Positions 9,223 to 19,385 of a stretch of DNA of 64,000 bases are shown in pieces. This DNA comes from Hemerocallis citrina (lineage: Eukaryota > Streptophyta > Magnoliopsida > Asparagales > Asphodelaceae), in contig CM030366.1 in the NCBI GenBank assembly GCA_017893485.1, positions 76,141,227-76,205,226 of the forward strand, given 5' to 3'. Under the pieces are notes generated by a model, which was not told where the DNA came from, did no database searches, and worked only from the letters and a program-made list of their open reading frames with translations. How positions within the stretch are numbered: position 1 is the first letter of the stretch; each line of letters opens with the position of its first letter. The translations under genes were made by a program, and so were the position numbers.

Positions 9223-10908
9223 TTAAGTAACGCCAAGATCTAACAACATTAAAACATCCTTTCTAATTTTTCTATTCTTGTGTGGATCAGGTTCAAGCTC
9301 TAATTTGAGGCGTTTTCTTCTTGATGATGAAGTCTTTAATTCTCCCACCTCTTTGAATTTATGCTGCAAAAATGAATAAATTGAAGGTTCAGCATCCAAA
9401 TACATGACATGTTCAAAAATATTTTCTTTCTTAGGTTCAAAATTTGTTGAATTTGTTGGACATACTTCGATTGATGATTTTTCAAATTTAGCCTTATCTT
9501 TCTCGCCCAAAATTAAATCAATTTCACTTACTTGAATAGATGACTGTTCTTCAGGAGGAAAATTTGTGGAATTAAAAACATTATACATTACTTGCTCATG
9601 CTGAATTTGTTCCTCCACAATTTGTTCTATCTCACTTTGCTTTTCAACCACATTATGTTCTTCATTTTCTTCTTGTGGTTGCTCAATTGTCCTCCCACTT
9701 CCTAGTGTTATAGCCTCAACATGCTCCTTGGGATGGACAACTGTATTGCTTGGTAATGATCCTGCAGTTTTTTCATTAAGAATATTTGAAATTTGACTAA
9801 TTTGTACCTCAAGATTTTGGATGGAGGCCGAAGTTGAATTTGCAACATTTTGGATTGCCAAATCTGTCTTTTGCATGTAGTGCATAAACATGTCTTCAAG
9901 TGTCGGCTTCTTTTCTTCCTGTGAAAAATTTTTAGGGTGTATAACTGCTTCTTGATTGTAGTTCCATGGATAATTGGGGGTATTTCTCCATCCTGAATTG
10001 TATGTGTTTGCATAATGATTATTTTGCATTTGAAAGTTTGACACAAAATTTTCATGTACTGCAATTGATGGAGCAAAAGGATTCCCCACTTGGCAATCTA
10101 CATTAGAATGATTTCCTGCACAATAGTCACAAATGATATGAGATTGAATAGCATTAACATTCATATTACTTATTTTCTTAGATAAAAAATCAATTTTTGC
10201 ATTTAAAGTAGAAAAAGGATCAAGTTCAAAAACTCCAGCCACTTTTCTTGGCATTGCTCTCTCTGAAGACCACTGGTAATGATTTGATGCCATCTCCTCT
10301 AAAAGATCATAGGCTGCTTGGTAAGTTTTGCTCATCAGTGCACCACCAGCTACTGCGTCAACCATAGATCTATGTGTAACTCCCAAACCATTATAGAATG
10401 TTTGCATTTGCAGCCATTTCGGTAGTTCATGATTAGGACACTTTCTTAATAACTCTTTGTACCTTTCCCATGCATCATACAAAGACTCGGTCTCAAATTG
10501 AGTAAATGTGCAAATGTCATTTCTTAGCCTTGCGGTCTTTGCAGGTGGAAAATACTTGGCTAGAAACTTTTGTGCAAGTCCCTCCCAAGTAGTAATACTA
10601 CCTGGTGGTAGATAATGTAGCCAAGCCTTTGCCTTATCTCGTAGGGAAAAAGAAAAGAGTCTCAGTCTAATTGCATCGTCTGATACACCTTTGTGCTTGA
10701 AAGTGTCACAAATTTCTAAAAAATCTGCAATGTGAGCGTAAGGATCCTCGTGTGGTAGTCCCCAAAATTGAACAGTTTGTCGAATCATTAAAATCATCGC
10801 CGGTTTAATTTCAAAATCATTAGCTTCAATAACCGGCTTCTTTATGCTTGACTCATAAATTGAGGGCATAGCATAGTCTCTCAAAGGCCTATTTTCATTG
10901 TTCGTCAT
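9223..10908 (-). CDS. Gag of the gag-only element
   Basis: 561-residue gag. I chose the ATG at 10908 (MTNNENRPLRDYAMPS), because the 122 open codons upstream are low complexity and run into PBS and LTR. LRDYA near the N-terminus is typical of Athila/Tat gags. The capsid domain (retrotrans_gag) covers roughly residues 60-170, with IRLRLFSFSLRDKAKAWL and WEGLAQKFLAKYFPP. A CX2CX3HX4C zinc knuckle (CDYCAGNHSNVDC) lies at about residues 262-274. The C-terminal part is acidic and glutamate-rich and ends RKDVLMLLDLGVT. It is uninterrupted, consistent with a young insertion. Gag would package element RNA; protease and RT must come from another element. Confidence 0.9.
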   Translation of the reverse strand: MTNNENRPLRDYAMPSIYESSIKKPVIEANDFEIKPAMILMIRQTVQFWGLPHEDPYAHIADFLEICDTFKHKGVSDDAIRLRLFSFSLRDKAKAWLHYLPPGSITTWEGLAQKFLAKYFPPAKTARLRNDICTFTQFETESLYDAWERYKELLRKCPNHELPKWLQMQTFYNGLGVTHRSMVDAVAGGALMSKTYQAAYDLLEEMASNHYQWSSERAMPRKVAGVFELDPFSTLNAKIDFLSKKISNMNVNAIQSHIICDYCAGNHSNVDCQVGNPFAPSIAVHENFVSNFQMQNNHYANTYNSGWRNTPNYPWNYNQEAVIHPKNFSQEEKKPTLEDMFMHYMQKTDLAIQNVANSTSASIQNLEVQISQISNILNEKTAGSLPSNTVVHPKEHVEAITLGSGRTIEQPQEENEEHNVVEKQSEIEQIVEEQIQHEQVMYNVFNSTNFPPEEQSSIQVSEIDLILGEKDKAKFEKSSIEVCPTNSTNFEPKKENIFEHVMYLDAEPSIYSFLQHKFKEVGELKTSSSRRKRLKLELEPDPHKNRKIRKDVLMLLDLGVT

Positions 10909-11133
10909 GGCAATGTACGTGTATGTCCTGGAATGTAAGTATCGAAAAAGAAAAAGAAAAAAAATAGAAAAACTAAAAAAACTAAAATAAAAAAAGTAAA
11001 ATAAAAATAAAAAAAAGTAAAAGTTAGTCAAAAGAAAATAAAGATGTAAAATAATAATAAAATAAAAATAATTACAAAAAATCCAAATTAGCAATAATCT
11101 AGCAATTTTCAATATCAATAAAAGAATAACTAG

Positions 11134-11151
11134 TCCCCGGCAACGGCGCCA
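11134..11151 (-). other. Primer-binding site of the gag-only element (tRNA-Asp)
   Basis: Minus strand TGGCGCCGTTGCCGGGGA is complementary to the 3' end of plant tRNA-Asp including CCA. It lies 6 bases inside the 5' LTR edge at 11158. This primer is typical of Athila-type elements. Confidence 0.9.
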
Positions 11152-11157
11152 AAAACT

Positions 11158-12872
11158 TGATGTTGATATTTGCAAGTGTACAAAATCGCACAAGTAATAT
11201 AGATAGATGAGTAGAGTGTCGAACCCACAGGGACTAGATATTTTACTGAGTACCGATATCGCTAAATTAACCACTATTTGGAAGGTCGAATTTTATGAAT
11301 AATAAAACAACTAAATTACTCTAATCTAATTTAATCTAACTAAATTGGTGAAGAGGGAGAGGGCTGTGAAACGATGAAGCACTTGTACTTTGTTTAATGA
11401 TAAAAATAGTTCTAGGGCTTTTGGTTCACCTTGTTTATCACACACACAAATTATTATTCCTTATAAAAATATTATCTTTCCCAATTGTCGACCAAAATCC
11501 TAAAGATATTAACCACTCTATCAACGTAGTCTAAAAATTATTCTCAATTAATCATTCGTCTATCCACCAAATTATTAATTGAAAAATTGGATTTCTTAAC
11601 GGTCACGTCCTCCAATATACGGTCTTAATTTTTATTAATCACAAATCACCTGTTCGGTCTCTTTATGATTTGAAAAATCATACAAATGTCTATCCACCAT
11701 GTTGTACGCATAAATAATAAAAACTAAAACACAATCAGGAAAAATAGAGAAATAAGAAGGAATTAAAATTTGTGTTCAAAACTCGGCTACACCTTAGCCT
11801 CTAGAATAATAAATTCAGTTCATATTTGTTTGGGATTGCATCAAAAAATATAGAGAAGAAAAGATACAAAAAAATACAAAATTTAATTCAAACCCTTTTC
11901 TGTCTCAAAAGAAGGAGCCAAAAGTGTTGTTGTCATGCGCCGTCACATCAACGTATCAGTCTGTCACACTGCCGTTGTCGGGCCGCGTGTCCCAAAACTA
12001 GTTCGCCACGTCAGCGAAACCGCCGGTCAACACTGCAGTCTATCCACCTGCCGCGTCGCCTTGGGATCTGTGCGTCAGTCCACGTCAGATCGCAGCACGC
12101 CAGTCGAAGCCAGCACGTCAAGTCAGAAGGAGAAAGAAGCAGCCCAGTCACACGTCAGATGTGCTGTCCCTGTGGGTCCCGCCTGCAGCTTTCTCTCCCC
12201 GGACCTTTTGTTCTGAGTCGAAGAAGTAAAAGAGAGAGAGGTTCTTCTTTGCTAACGATTTGTTAATGACTCTCTCTCTCTTACTTTTTGTTAATGATTT
12301 TTTTTTTTAATTTTTGTTTTGATTGAGTTGGCAGCCGTCACCTCCTGACTTTCTTCTCTCTTCTTTGCTTTGTATATATAGAGAACGGGAAGGAGTTAGG
12401 GTTTGCACTTTTTGCAGAATAGTCCTTCTTCCAGTGTTTATTTCCTTCCTTATTTAATCTGAAATTTATTTCTTTCTCTTTTCCCCTTTATTTCCTTTTC
12501 TGCCAACCACGTGCTTCTGCGTACACAAAATAATACCAGAAATTAGGATTTTTAAAATAAAATGAATTAAATTAGTTTAAAATTAATTAAACTAACTTTA
12601 TATCATATTAGTGTATAAAAATCCTTTTACAAATTATTTATCGCACTTTTAAGTCAACAAAACAATAAAAATTGATAAATCAATTATTTTACTTTGTTTG
12701 TTGATTTTTTCCACAATTCTTTACTTTTTGCATCAAAAATATTATTTCTTCAAAAATAATTAATTAAATGAAATCGTATAGAAATAAGATGAATTATTGA
12801 TAATATCAGCGAAAACAAGCCATTTTAATAGGTAAATGAGTACAAATATTTGTATATAAATCCTACACATCA
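11158..12872 (-). repeat. 5' LTR of the gag-only element
   Basis: 1715 bp, the same length as its partner at 6187-7901, with TG...CA ends. Followed by the target duplication AAGAA at 12873-12877. It carries the GC-rich ACGTCA island (about 11926-12221) and the TATA-like site (about 12373). Confidence 0.93.
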
Positions 12873-12877
12873 AAGAA

Positions 12878-13441
12878 CTGAGATGTTATTTCAACTAGAG
12901 AAGATACAAGAATATTACAATTCTCACCACGACCCTCTCTCAAGCCTAACAGGAACTTGGTTGCTTTTTACAATAGAGAAACTCTCTCACCCTCTCAGAT
13001 AAAGTTCTATCTTCTTCTATTCGGCACTCAATAGAATCATGTCATTCTAGGAGCCGTTTACATTGTATTTATAGATCTAGAGAAACCCTAGTTTGATAAA
13101 ATCGATACATTAATCATCTGATTACTACTGAAGATATAACCTTGTATTGAGAGCCATGCGATCTGACTTGAAGATGAAGTTGGGTTTTTCACGAATCTCC
13201 AAAACCCGAACAAAACAACCCATCAGCGCTGTGGTCGGTCGACCGTACACAACCGTCAGTTGACCATTCCCCTCTCGGGATTCCTGTTCAGTTAGGGCGA
13301 TCGACCAAACCCAAATGCAGACGACCACAACTCCACCTGTTTGCTTCTGCTGAATGCTTTCCTTCTTCTTCGATGTCTCACTTCGATCCATCTTAACGTC
13401 TCATCGTCGGACATGTGTATGCAAGACATACAAACCCATCA
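12878..13441 (-). repeat. Copia C 5' LTR, distal piece
   Basis: Continuation of the LTR started at 6048. Bases 13067-13441 align with 4087-4472. On the minus strand it begins TGATGGGTTTGTATGTC at 13441. Contains ggtcgaccg and gatcgacc words at about 13236-13305. With 6048-6186 it gives an LTR of about 0.7 kb. Confidence 0.8.
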
Positions 13442-14619
13442 CCCTTCTCTCTAAGTATGCCCCATTATCCTTCAAATTATGGTTTAATAAGTCAGATAAA
13501 TGCAAACAAACATACAAAAGATTTGCTCTCTACAATCCCTCAATATTCACCGTGGCCTCTGAAATCCGAACATTTTTCGAATCAGGGGACTAGAAATTGA
13601 AAATAGATTTTTCTTAAGAAATAATCAACAAGTAGAAAATAGACATTATCAAAAGAAGATGAAGAACATACATTGTATTAAGGTCCCTATAATAACATGC
13701 AAACAAACATACAAACGATTCTGATAGTAGAATAACAATGATGTGTATTGCTTCAACTTTCTGTTATACAGCTAACCATATCTTTCGAACAATTACACAT
13801 AAATTATTTAAAGGAATGGATTAACACGGAGGGTTACATTGACAGTGAGCACATGATTCAAACTACAAAATGAAGAAATGCATTCGATGTTAATGGACTT
13901 TAACTTATTTGAAACGTTCTAGCTAGATTAGCTAAATAAATGCCAATCTATCCACCTACGAGGTGCATGAGGTGCATAGGAATATGCTAACATGGAAGAG
14001 ATTAAATCGTAGAGAAAAATATGATGAAAAAATTCAAGAAAAGAACGAGCCCATGGGTACAAGAAACAATATTGAAAATAAATTGTCCTAAGGATCATAT
14101 ATGTACTTAAGTACTCATATCACAAACAACCATTCATCCTTGCATCTTAAAAGTAAAATTCATGTATGCACCCAATCAACTTGTACCAATCGCGACACAA
14201 AATCATAAGAAAAAACAATATTCTTACAATTGTAATTCTTTCATATCCCCCGAATCACAAACCTTAAGGATCACGAACTTCATCAATTACCTGGCTTCTT
14301 TCATGCGAGTTACCTTCATTCTTTCATGGGAGTGGCTTTATTTAAATGGCCTTGATTTCCTAACCGACATACTTGACAACATGAGATCTACAAATCATAT
14401 TATTGAAAAGAAATGAAAAAAAATAGGAAATTCTAAGTATCAATCTTATTACTGAAATCTGCAAATCCTATTTATCAAGTTTTTAAATTCATACATAAGG
14501 TTTGAGAGAGAGTGGAAGATGATGGTGATCGGAGTGACGGTGCGGAAACGGCGATGGCAATGACGATGTGGGGGCACAATTGTCGGGCTAGGGTAGAGGA
14601 GATTTGGGATATAATTTCA
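13442..14619. other. Anonymous AT-rich spacer
   Basis: No coding potential, terminal repeats or RNA gene that I can recognise. The ORFs at 13354-13600 and 14162-14416 have no familiar motif and look like chance. Confidence 0.5.
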
Positions 14620-14839
14620 ATTATCCAGGCATTTTTTTATGAAATGCCGGTATAGCCACACATCTATGTCGGCATTTTTTTGATGAAACACCAGTATAGC
14701 GTCACCTCTACGCCAGCATTTTGAAGAAACGCCGACATAGGGGGTGGTTTTTTATTTCTTTTTAACCGGGGTTCTATCTTAGCATTTCTACCCAAACACC
14801 GGCGTAAAAATGCCGGGGTAGCATCAATTTGTTGTGGTG
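14620..14839. mobile_element. Degenerate CACTA-type end with subterminal repeats
   Basis: Repeated gccggtatag, ggcattttt and gccggcgtaaaaatgccgg words alternate in both orientations, ending ttgttgtggtg near 14839. This resembles the inverted terminal sequence of CACTA transposons (ending TTGTAGTG) and their subterminal repeats. No partner end is visible, so it is a remnant. A different family from the complete CACTA at 33288. Confidence 0.5.
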
Positions 14840-15069
14840 GTAGACACTATTTCTTCGGAGTCAGCTGTGGCCGACATAATTTTTCTAATTCAGAAGTTCT
14901 ACCTTTTTCCCCCCAAAAGATCAAAGATCAATGGGGAGTATAATAAATGCTAAGCAAATGGTTGAGTCCTTCGATGGTGCAAATGGGAGAGCGTGAGAGA
15001 TGGAAGAGAGGATATGAGAGAAATCTGGAGGGTTGTGAAAAAGTACCAAAGTTTCAAAGAATACAATGT
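14840..15069. other. Spacer before the LINE insertion
   Basis: No gene recognised. Bases 15070-15085 are the left copy of the 16-bp target duplication of the adjacent LINE. Confidence 0.5.
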
Positions 15070-15668
15070 ATTTATATTTATTTTCTTTTTTGATATATCG
15101 GATAGAGCCAAAAAGCTCCAGCCATCAAAAAATATATTAATCAATAAAAACAGTAACGATACAAAAATTATTACAAAAGTTTTACAAGCTGTAAAACGGA
15201 AAGAAGAAAACACTAACAAAATCGATCAGCGACAGACTAGCATGAAAATAAGATAAACAGCAATACAACAGTAGAAAAAACTCCGAAAAGGTGGACTGTG
15301 CCTGAAGTCAGGGGTACAGAGCCTGGAAAGAAGCACCCTGCCGAACCCAGGAAGAGTGCAAGCTTAGACTACGGCCCGCTTCTGCAAGACATGAGGATCT
15401 GCCATGAACGAGACGAGAAGTCACAGAGCACCGAAAACTCGACAACAAGTGCGAACAAGGTGGTAACAGAACCGAAACACAGATCCAAGAGCTAAAAGCC
15501 TAAAAAAAACCCCCCTCAAAAACACCAATCTACCCCTGGCACACCACAAAATAGTGGAAGGCAGTACTAACAGAGCCGAAAACTAGACAGTAGCTCAAGA
15601 AAACTCTAGCAGCACAAAAATGAAAAGCCTGACTGCCTACGCCGCAGATGGCATAGAGGAGCCGAAAC

Positions 15669-16958
15669 TCAACTGTGCACAAGCTGAAGAAACGACACAG
15701 AAGCTGCTTTCCTTACCAGAATACGAGCGCTGACTCGATTCTGCAAATTATAAAAGACTTTCTTATTGCATTTCCTCTTTATGGTGGGAAGGATGTCCTG
15801 TGCCAACGGGATCAAAACCGCAGCAGGGTCAGACATGCTAGCTGCGCCTTTGAAGATGCAATAGGAGGTAAGGAGCTCACCAGATTCAGGTGAAGAGGAT
15901 ATTGGGATGGAGTTAGTAAGATAGGAAAAATGGGTTGAAGTGGAGTTAACACGAGTTGGAGAAGGGTTGAGGGGATAAGAGTGCAGGTTGTGCAAGACCT
16001 CCATTAGGAGGTGCTTGAGCCAAGACTGAGTCCCTAAATTTTGATACAACGAGAAGATGCATCCCGAAAAATGAAGAGAGAATGTAGGAAGATTGGGAGA
16101 AGAAATCCTTATAGAACAAGAAGAATAATACAATAGAGAGGGTGCCTTAGAATAAATATAAGCCTTGACAGGCTGCCTCTGAGGGCCTGAAATGCGGTGA
16201 AGCAGAGCGTGCCTAATCGCACAACGAGACCAAGAATGACAAGAGACTAAGGATTTAAACAATCCTTTGTTATAATCCATACTCCAACTCGATGAGGGCA
16301 CCACCGAAGGGAAATGGGGACGAGCCTTGTAATAACCCAGCCAAGGGAAGGAGACCAGCTTCGAATACCCCTTACGATCCTTAAAAAGGGAATCTATGTT
16401 AGGGGGTTGAAGATTAGCAAAGGAATCAAAATAGGCACTGGAAGAAAATGTGGAATTCAAAGCTGGATAAGGCAAAACTGCTAAGGAGTCGAGATCCTTA
16501 CCAGATTCTAGGCTAATCTTCCTTCCCAAACTAGTTATGAGCTTGCGCTTTAAAAGGGGATAGTTAAGAAAGGAGAGAAGTTTGACCGGTAAAGGATGCC
16601 CTCTAGGGAAGCCAAGGAGTTTTTGAAGGGAAAAGCATCGACTGCGTGAGTGACCAAACTTATCACAGAACATGCACTTCATTTTATTCACGCACTCACG
16701 TTTAAAATGCCCAGGAAGGAGGCACCTGAAACAAACCAAGAGAGGGTCGGACCTACCGGACGAAAGGGAACTAGTGTAGAAAGGAGAGCACCGAGAAGGA
16801 TAGGGGATATTAAGGAGAGGAGAAGACAAATCACTCTTCAATTCATGAGTCGTAACTAAACCGTTTGACCTAGCAAAATGCTCGGAGAAATTCATGGCTG
16901 AAACCAGACTACGAATGCCTAAAAACAATATCACCAACAAAGCAAAAGCACCGTACAC
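15669..16958 (-). CDS. LINE ORF1 protein with two zinc knuckles
   Basis: 429-residue uninterrupted frame. Two CX2CX4HX4C knuckles lie at about residues 76-89 (CFRCLLPGHFKREC) and 95-108 (CMFCDKFGHSRSRC), the tandem arrangement of plant L1 ORF1 nucleic-acid chaperones. A related pair with the same following LQKLLG stretch is in the LINE at 49230-49340. The rest is serine/proline-rich and has no domain I recognise; the DUF4283 region usual in plant ORF1 is not apparent, so the C-terminal half may be fused from another part of the element. It would bind LINE RNA. Start codon uncertain: M1 or M22. Confidence 0.7.
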   Translation of the reverse strand: MYGAFALLVILFLGIRSLVSAMNFSEHFARSNGLVTTHELKSDLSSPLLNIPYPSRCSPFYTSSLSSGRSDPLLVCFRCLLPGHFKRECVNKMKCMFCDKFGHSRSRCFSLQKLLGFPRGHPLPVKLLSFLNYPLLKRKLITSLGRKISLESGKDLDSLAVLPYPALNSTFSSSAYFDSFANLQPPNIDSLFKDRKGYSKLVSFPWLGYYKARPHFPSVVPSSSWSMDYNKGLFKSLVSCHSWSRCAIRHALLHRISGPQRQPVKAYIYSKAPSLLYYSSCSIRISSPNLPTFSLHFSGCIFSLYQNLGTQSWLKHLLMEVLHNLHSYPLNPSPTRVNSTSTHFSYLTNSIPISSSPESGELLTSYCIFKGAASMSDPAAVLIPLAQDILPTIKRKCNKKVFYNLQNRVSARILVRKAASVSFLQLVHS

Positions 16959-17821
16959 AAAATTAGAGTGTACAGATCCAAAATCACCAACACACCACTA
17001 CCAATCAGGTAGCCCGAGCCGCAGGAGGGGGGCAAAAACCTCCCTCAAAAGAGAGAGAGAATAGGAAGGAGATAAAATTCGCTAAGCGAAGAATAACAGT
17101 GCTAACAGAAATAGAGCACACTGTTGTTCAGGGCACCGCGAAAAGTTGATGACTACCACTGATGGAACGGAGCCACCGGGGAATAGAAGAACAGTTACAA
17201 GAAATTACAATAGATCCACAAGCGGTGCCACGGCAACAGGATGTCCGAGACCACACACACTATAACCAGTAATGCACTAGCAAAATCACAACAACACACC
17301 CAGAACCCAATTAACGCAGAAATACTCATAGTGGTTGGCAGAAAAGAAGGATCGATCAAGTTGTAACCACCTGGAAAAATGCTCTGAAAAGGGAGGAGAA
17401 GGAGGGCAGCCGTTGACTGGGAACCACCGGAGGGTCATCGGGAAGGAGCGCTCGAACGAAGTCGGCAAGGTTGAGAACGGAATGTTGCTCTCGAGCGAGA
17501 TCGGAAGGAAAACGAGCGAGGTGCGCACAGTCACCTCCGGGGAACGGGGGGGGACCACACCGCACGAGCCGACAACTGAGGGACGGCGGAGAGAGAAATG
17601 GAGGAGGGATGTGGGAGGAGAGGGTCGACAACCGGAGCCAAGGAGAGAGGAGAAAACAAAGAGATGGGTCGAGAGAGGAGAGAGAGCTGACCATGTTTAA
17701 AGAAGGGAAGGAGGGCCGAAACGGGAAAAAGCCGCCGGATCTGGGAGATTAATGCCAGAGAAGACAAATGTAGAAGAATCGTATTTTGAATCGAATTTTG
17801 AATCGCCCTGAATCACTATCG
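16959..17821 (-). other. 5' UTR of the ORF1-only LINE
   Basis: GC-richer leader upstream of ORF1, with the word ttgaatcg repeated near 17788-17807 at the extreme 5' end. The overlapping ORFs in 17286-17767 occur on both strands and have no family motif; I treat them as chance. Confidence 0.5.
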
Positions 17822-18395
17822 ATTTATATTTATTTTCAAAAGAGATGTTATGTTTCAATGGTTCAGAGCAAACTAAAGAATAGTTAAAATTTTAGATGTG
17901 GTCCGTACTTTACACCATTAAAAAATTCATGGGAGAGAACGAAAATAGGAGCTATTCTCATAGTTAAATTTGACAGAGTAAGTTTTAAAGGTGCAAACAA
18001 CTTAGAGCATCTGTAGTGGTTGGCTTAAAAGCTAAAGTTTATAAAATTTGAGTAAAAATGTGCCACAGTGGTTGGCCAAAGACTTAAAATTTGGATATCA
18101 GAGAAATGGCAGTCTACTATTTGGGAAGAGAATTGAAAATTTAGAACTTATAACTAACAAAACATTAACTTTCGTCCGTTCACAAAATTTGTGCTAAAAT
18201 TGATCGGAGGAAAGATAAAATATTGTCCATTTTAAAAAATAAATTTATTTCATAAAATTTCCAAAAGGATAGTCCTATAAAATTTTCCGATGTGGATGTT
18301 CTATGGAATTAGGTCGGCAAAAATTGCTATGTGTACATATTAGCTTTGTGATTGGCGTGTGTGTGGTTCAACGACTAAGATAAAATGTTTATGTG

Positions 18396-19369
18396 TGTAA
18401 ATCACCCTGGGGGGGTGAATAGGGTGATCATGTGGAATTAAAAACAATAAAATAAAGTAAAGTAAATGCAAGAGTGATACAAAAAGCAAACACAGATGAC
18501 CCAGAGATATAACGTGGTTCGACCCCCAGATCTATGTCCACACCACCTACTTGTAGCAATTCTCCGCCACAAGCGTTCCACTATACTCAAAACCCTTGTA
18601 CAGTGATTCTTAGATTCAGGCCGAAAGACCTATTACACCCACAGGACTTCTAATCCAAGTCCCGTCAATCTCACCGAAGTGGAAAAGAAATGAAAAAAAA
18701 ACTCAAGATCGTTAATGATCTTGACTGAATAATACAACCAAATAAACGCTCACACTCGGATTGATTAAATGAAGATTAGTTTAGAAATTTTCTCAGAAAT
18801 CATTAGGTGAAGAAGACACAGTGGATTCGTTTAATTGAATAGAAGAGGAAGTGTATCGATCAAAAATAGAAACGATACATTCCAAAATAGTATACGGCTC
18901 AGGTTACGGTCGACCGTCAAAAACATGTGGTCGACCGTTCAGCTCTCTGTAATAAGTAGAGAGATAAAAGGTCGACCGCTATCTCGAGAAACTCAGGTTC
19001 GGTCGACTTTGACGCGGTCGACCGACATTATGTACGGTCAACCGGTCTTAGCTGTATAATTTGAATCTACTTTATTTTCTTACCATAAACTAATCAATCT
19101 TTAATCAATTATTTAAAATAAATATCTCACGGAAATATTACTAAAAATCCAGTCTTGATAGATTGCTTGGAGGGCAATTAATTGAGAACTCTTTTTGAAT
19201 ATCTTCCTATTTTGCCTGTATATGCAATCTTCCTTTATTACTTTCCTTGTTTGTGAATCTCTCTTGGATCTTTTTTTGATGTTATTTGATCCTGAAAATC
19301 TGACACACTAAATTCAAACTTATTAGTATAAGTGAGCACGTTTTGTGCATACCAAACTAAGACTCAACA
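18396..19369 (-). repeat. 3' LTR of copia B
   Basis: Plus-strand ends TGTAAATCACC and ACTCAACA. It carries ggtcgaccg-type palindromes at about 18909-19042. Pairs with 46218-47161; the start tgtaaatcaccct is followed in both by a G-rich run and gaatagggtgatc. Confidence 0.92.
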
Positions 19370-19385
19370 ATCTTCCCCTTTTGAT
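19370..19385 (-). other. Polypurine tract of copia B
   Basis: Minus strand reads ATCAAAAGGGGAAGAT immediately before the 3' LTR. Confidence 0.85.

Larger units (their letters stand above)
6187..12872 (-). mobile_element. Gag-only gypsy element (TR-GAG type, Athila/Tat-like), complete
   Basis: 6686-bp LTR retrotransposon with two 1715-bp LTRs (6187-7901 and 11158-12872), TSD AAGAA, a tRNA-Asp PBS and a G-rich PPT. The only protein gene is gag; protease, RT, RNase H and integrase are absent from the 3256-bp internal region. By eye I counted about five differences between the LTRs, so the insertion is recent. It matches the described class of terminal-repeat elements with a GAG domain (TR-GAG), presumably mobilised by an autonomous Athila/Tat relative. 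It sits in the 5' LTR of copia C. Confidence 0.92.
4087..13441 (-). mobile_element. Copia element C, non-autonomous-looking, split by insertions
   Basis: Minus-strand copia element. Order going down: 5' LTR (13441-12878 and 6186-6048, interrupted by the gag-only element), PBS (6029-6047), gag, a protease-like segment, a short unassigned segment, PPT (4473-4486) and 3' LTR (4472 down, interrupted by element A). The internal region is only about 1575 bp and holds no recognisable integrase, RT or RNase H. The two LTR pieces (4087-4472 and 13067-13441) align along their whole length with many substitutions, so the element is old. Its 3' end is outside the window, so its own TSD cannot be checked. 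Confidence 0.75.
15086..17821 (-). mobile_element. ORF1-only LINE derivative with 16-bp TSD
   Basis: L1-type non-LTR element on the minus strand. It is flanked by the 16-base duplication ATTTATATTTATTTTC at 15070-15085 and 17822-17837. Its 3' end is a short A run after GATATATC (15086-15100 on the plus strand). It is 2.74 kb against 6-8 kb for a full plant LINE: ORF1 is present, while endonuclease and RT are missing, and ORF1 runs almost directly into the 3' UTR. A full-length target duplication and A tail show normal target-primed insertion of an internally deleted RNA, so it was mobilised in trans. Confidence 0.88.

Noticed and set aside
11134..11151. Sequence identical to the 3' end of tRNA-Asp
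   Set aside because: Only the 3' end is present and it sits at the PBS position beside an LTR; it is a primer-binding site and not a tRNA gene.
17286..17767. Overlapping ORFs on both strands near the 5' end of the small LINE
   Set aside because: Open frames on both strands in a GC-rich purine-biased leader, with no recognisable domain; best explained by composition.
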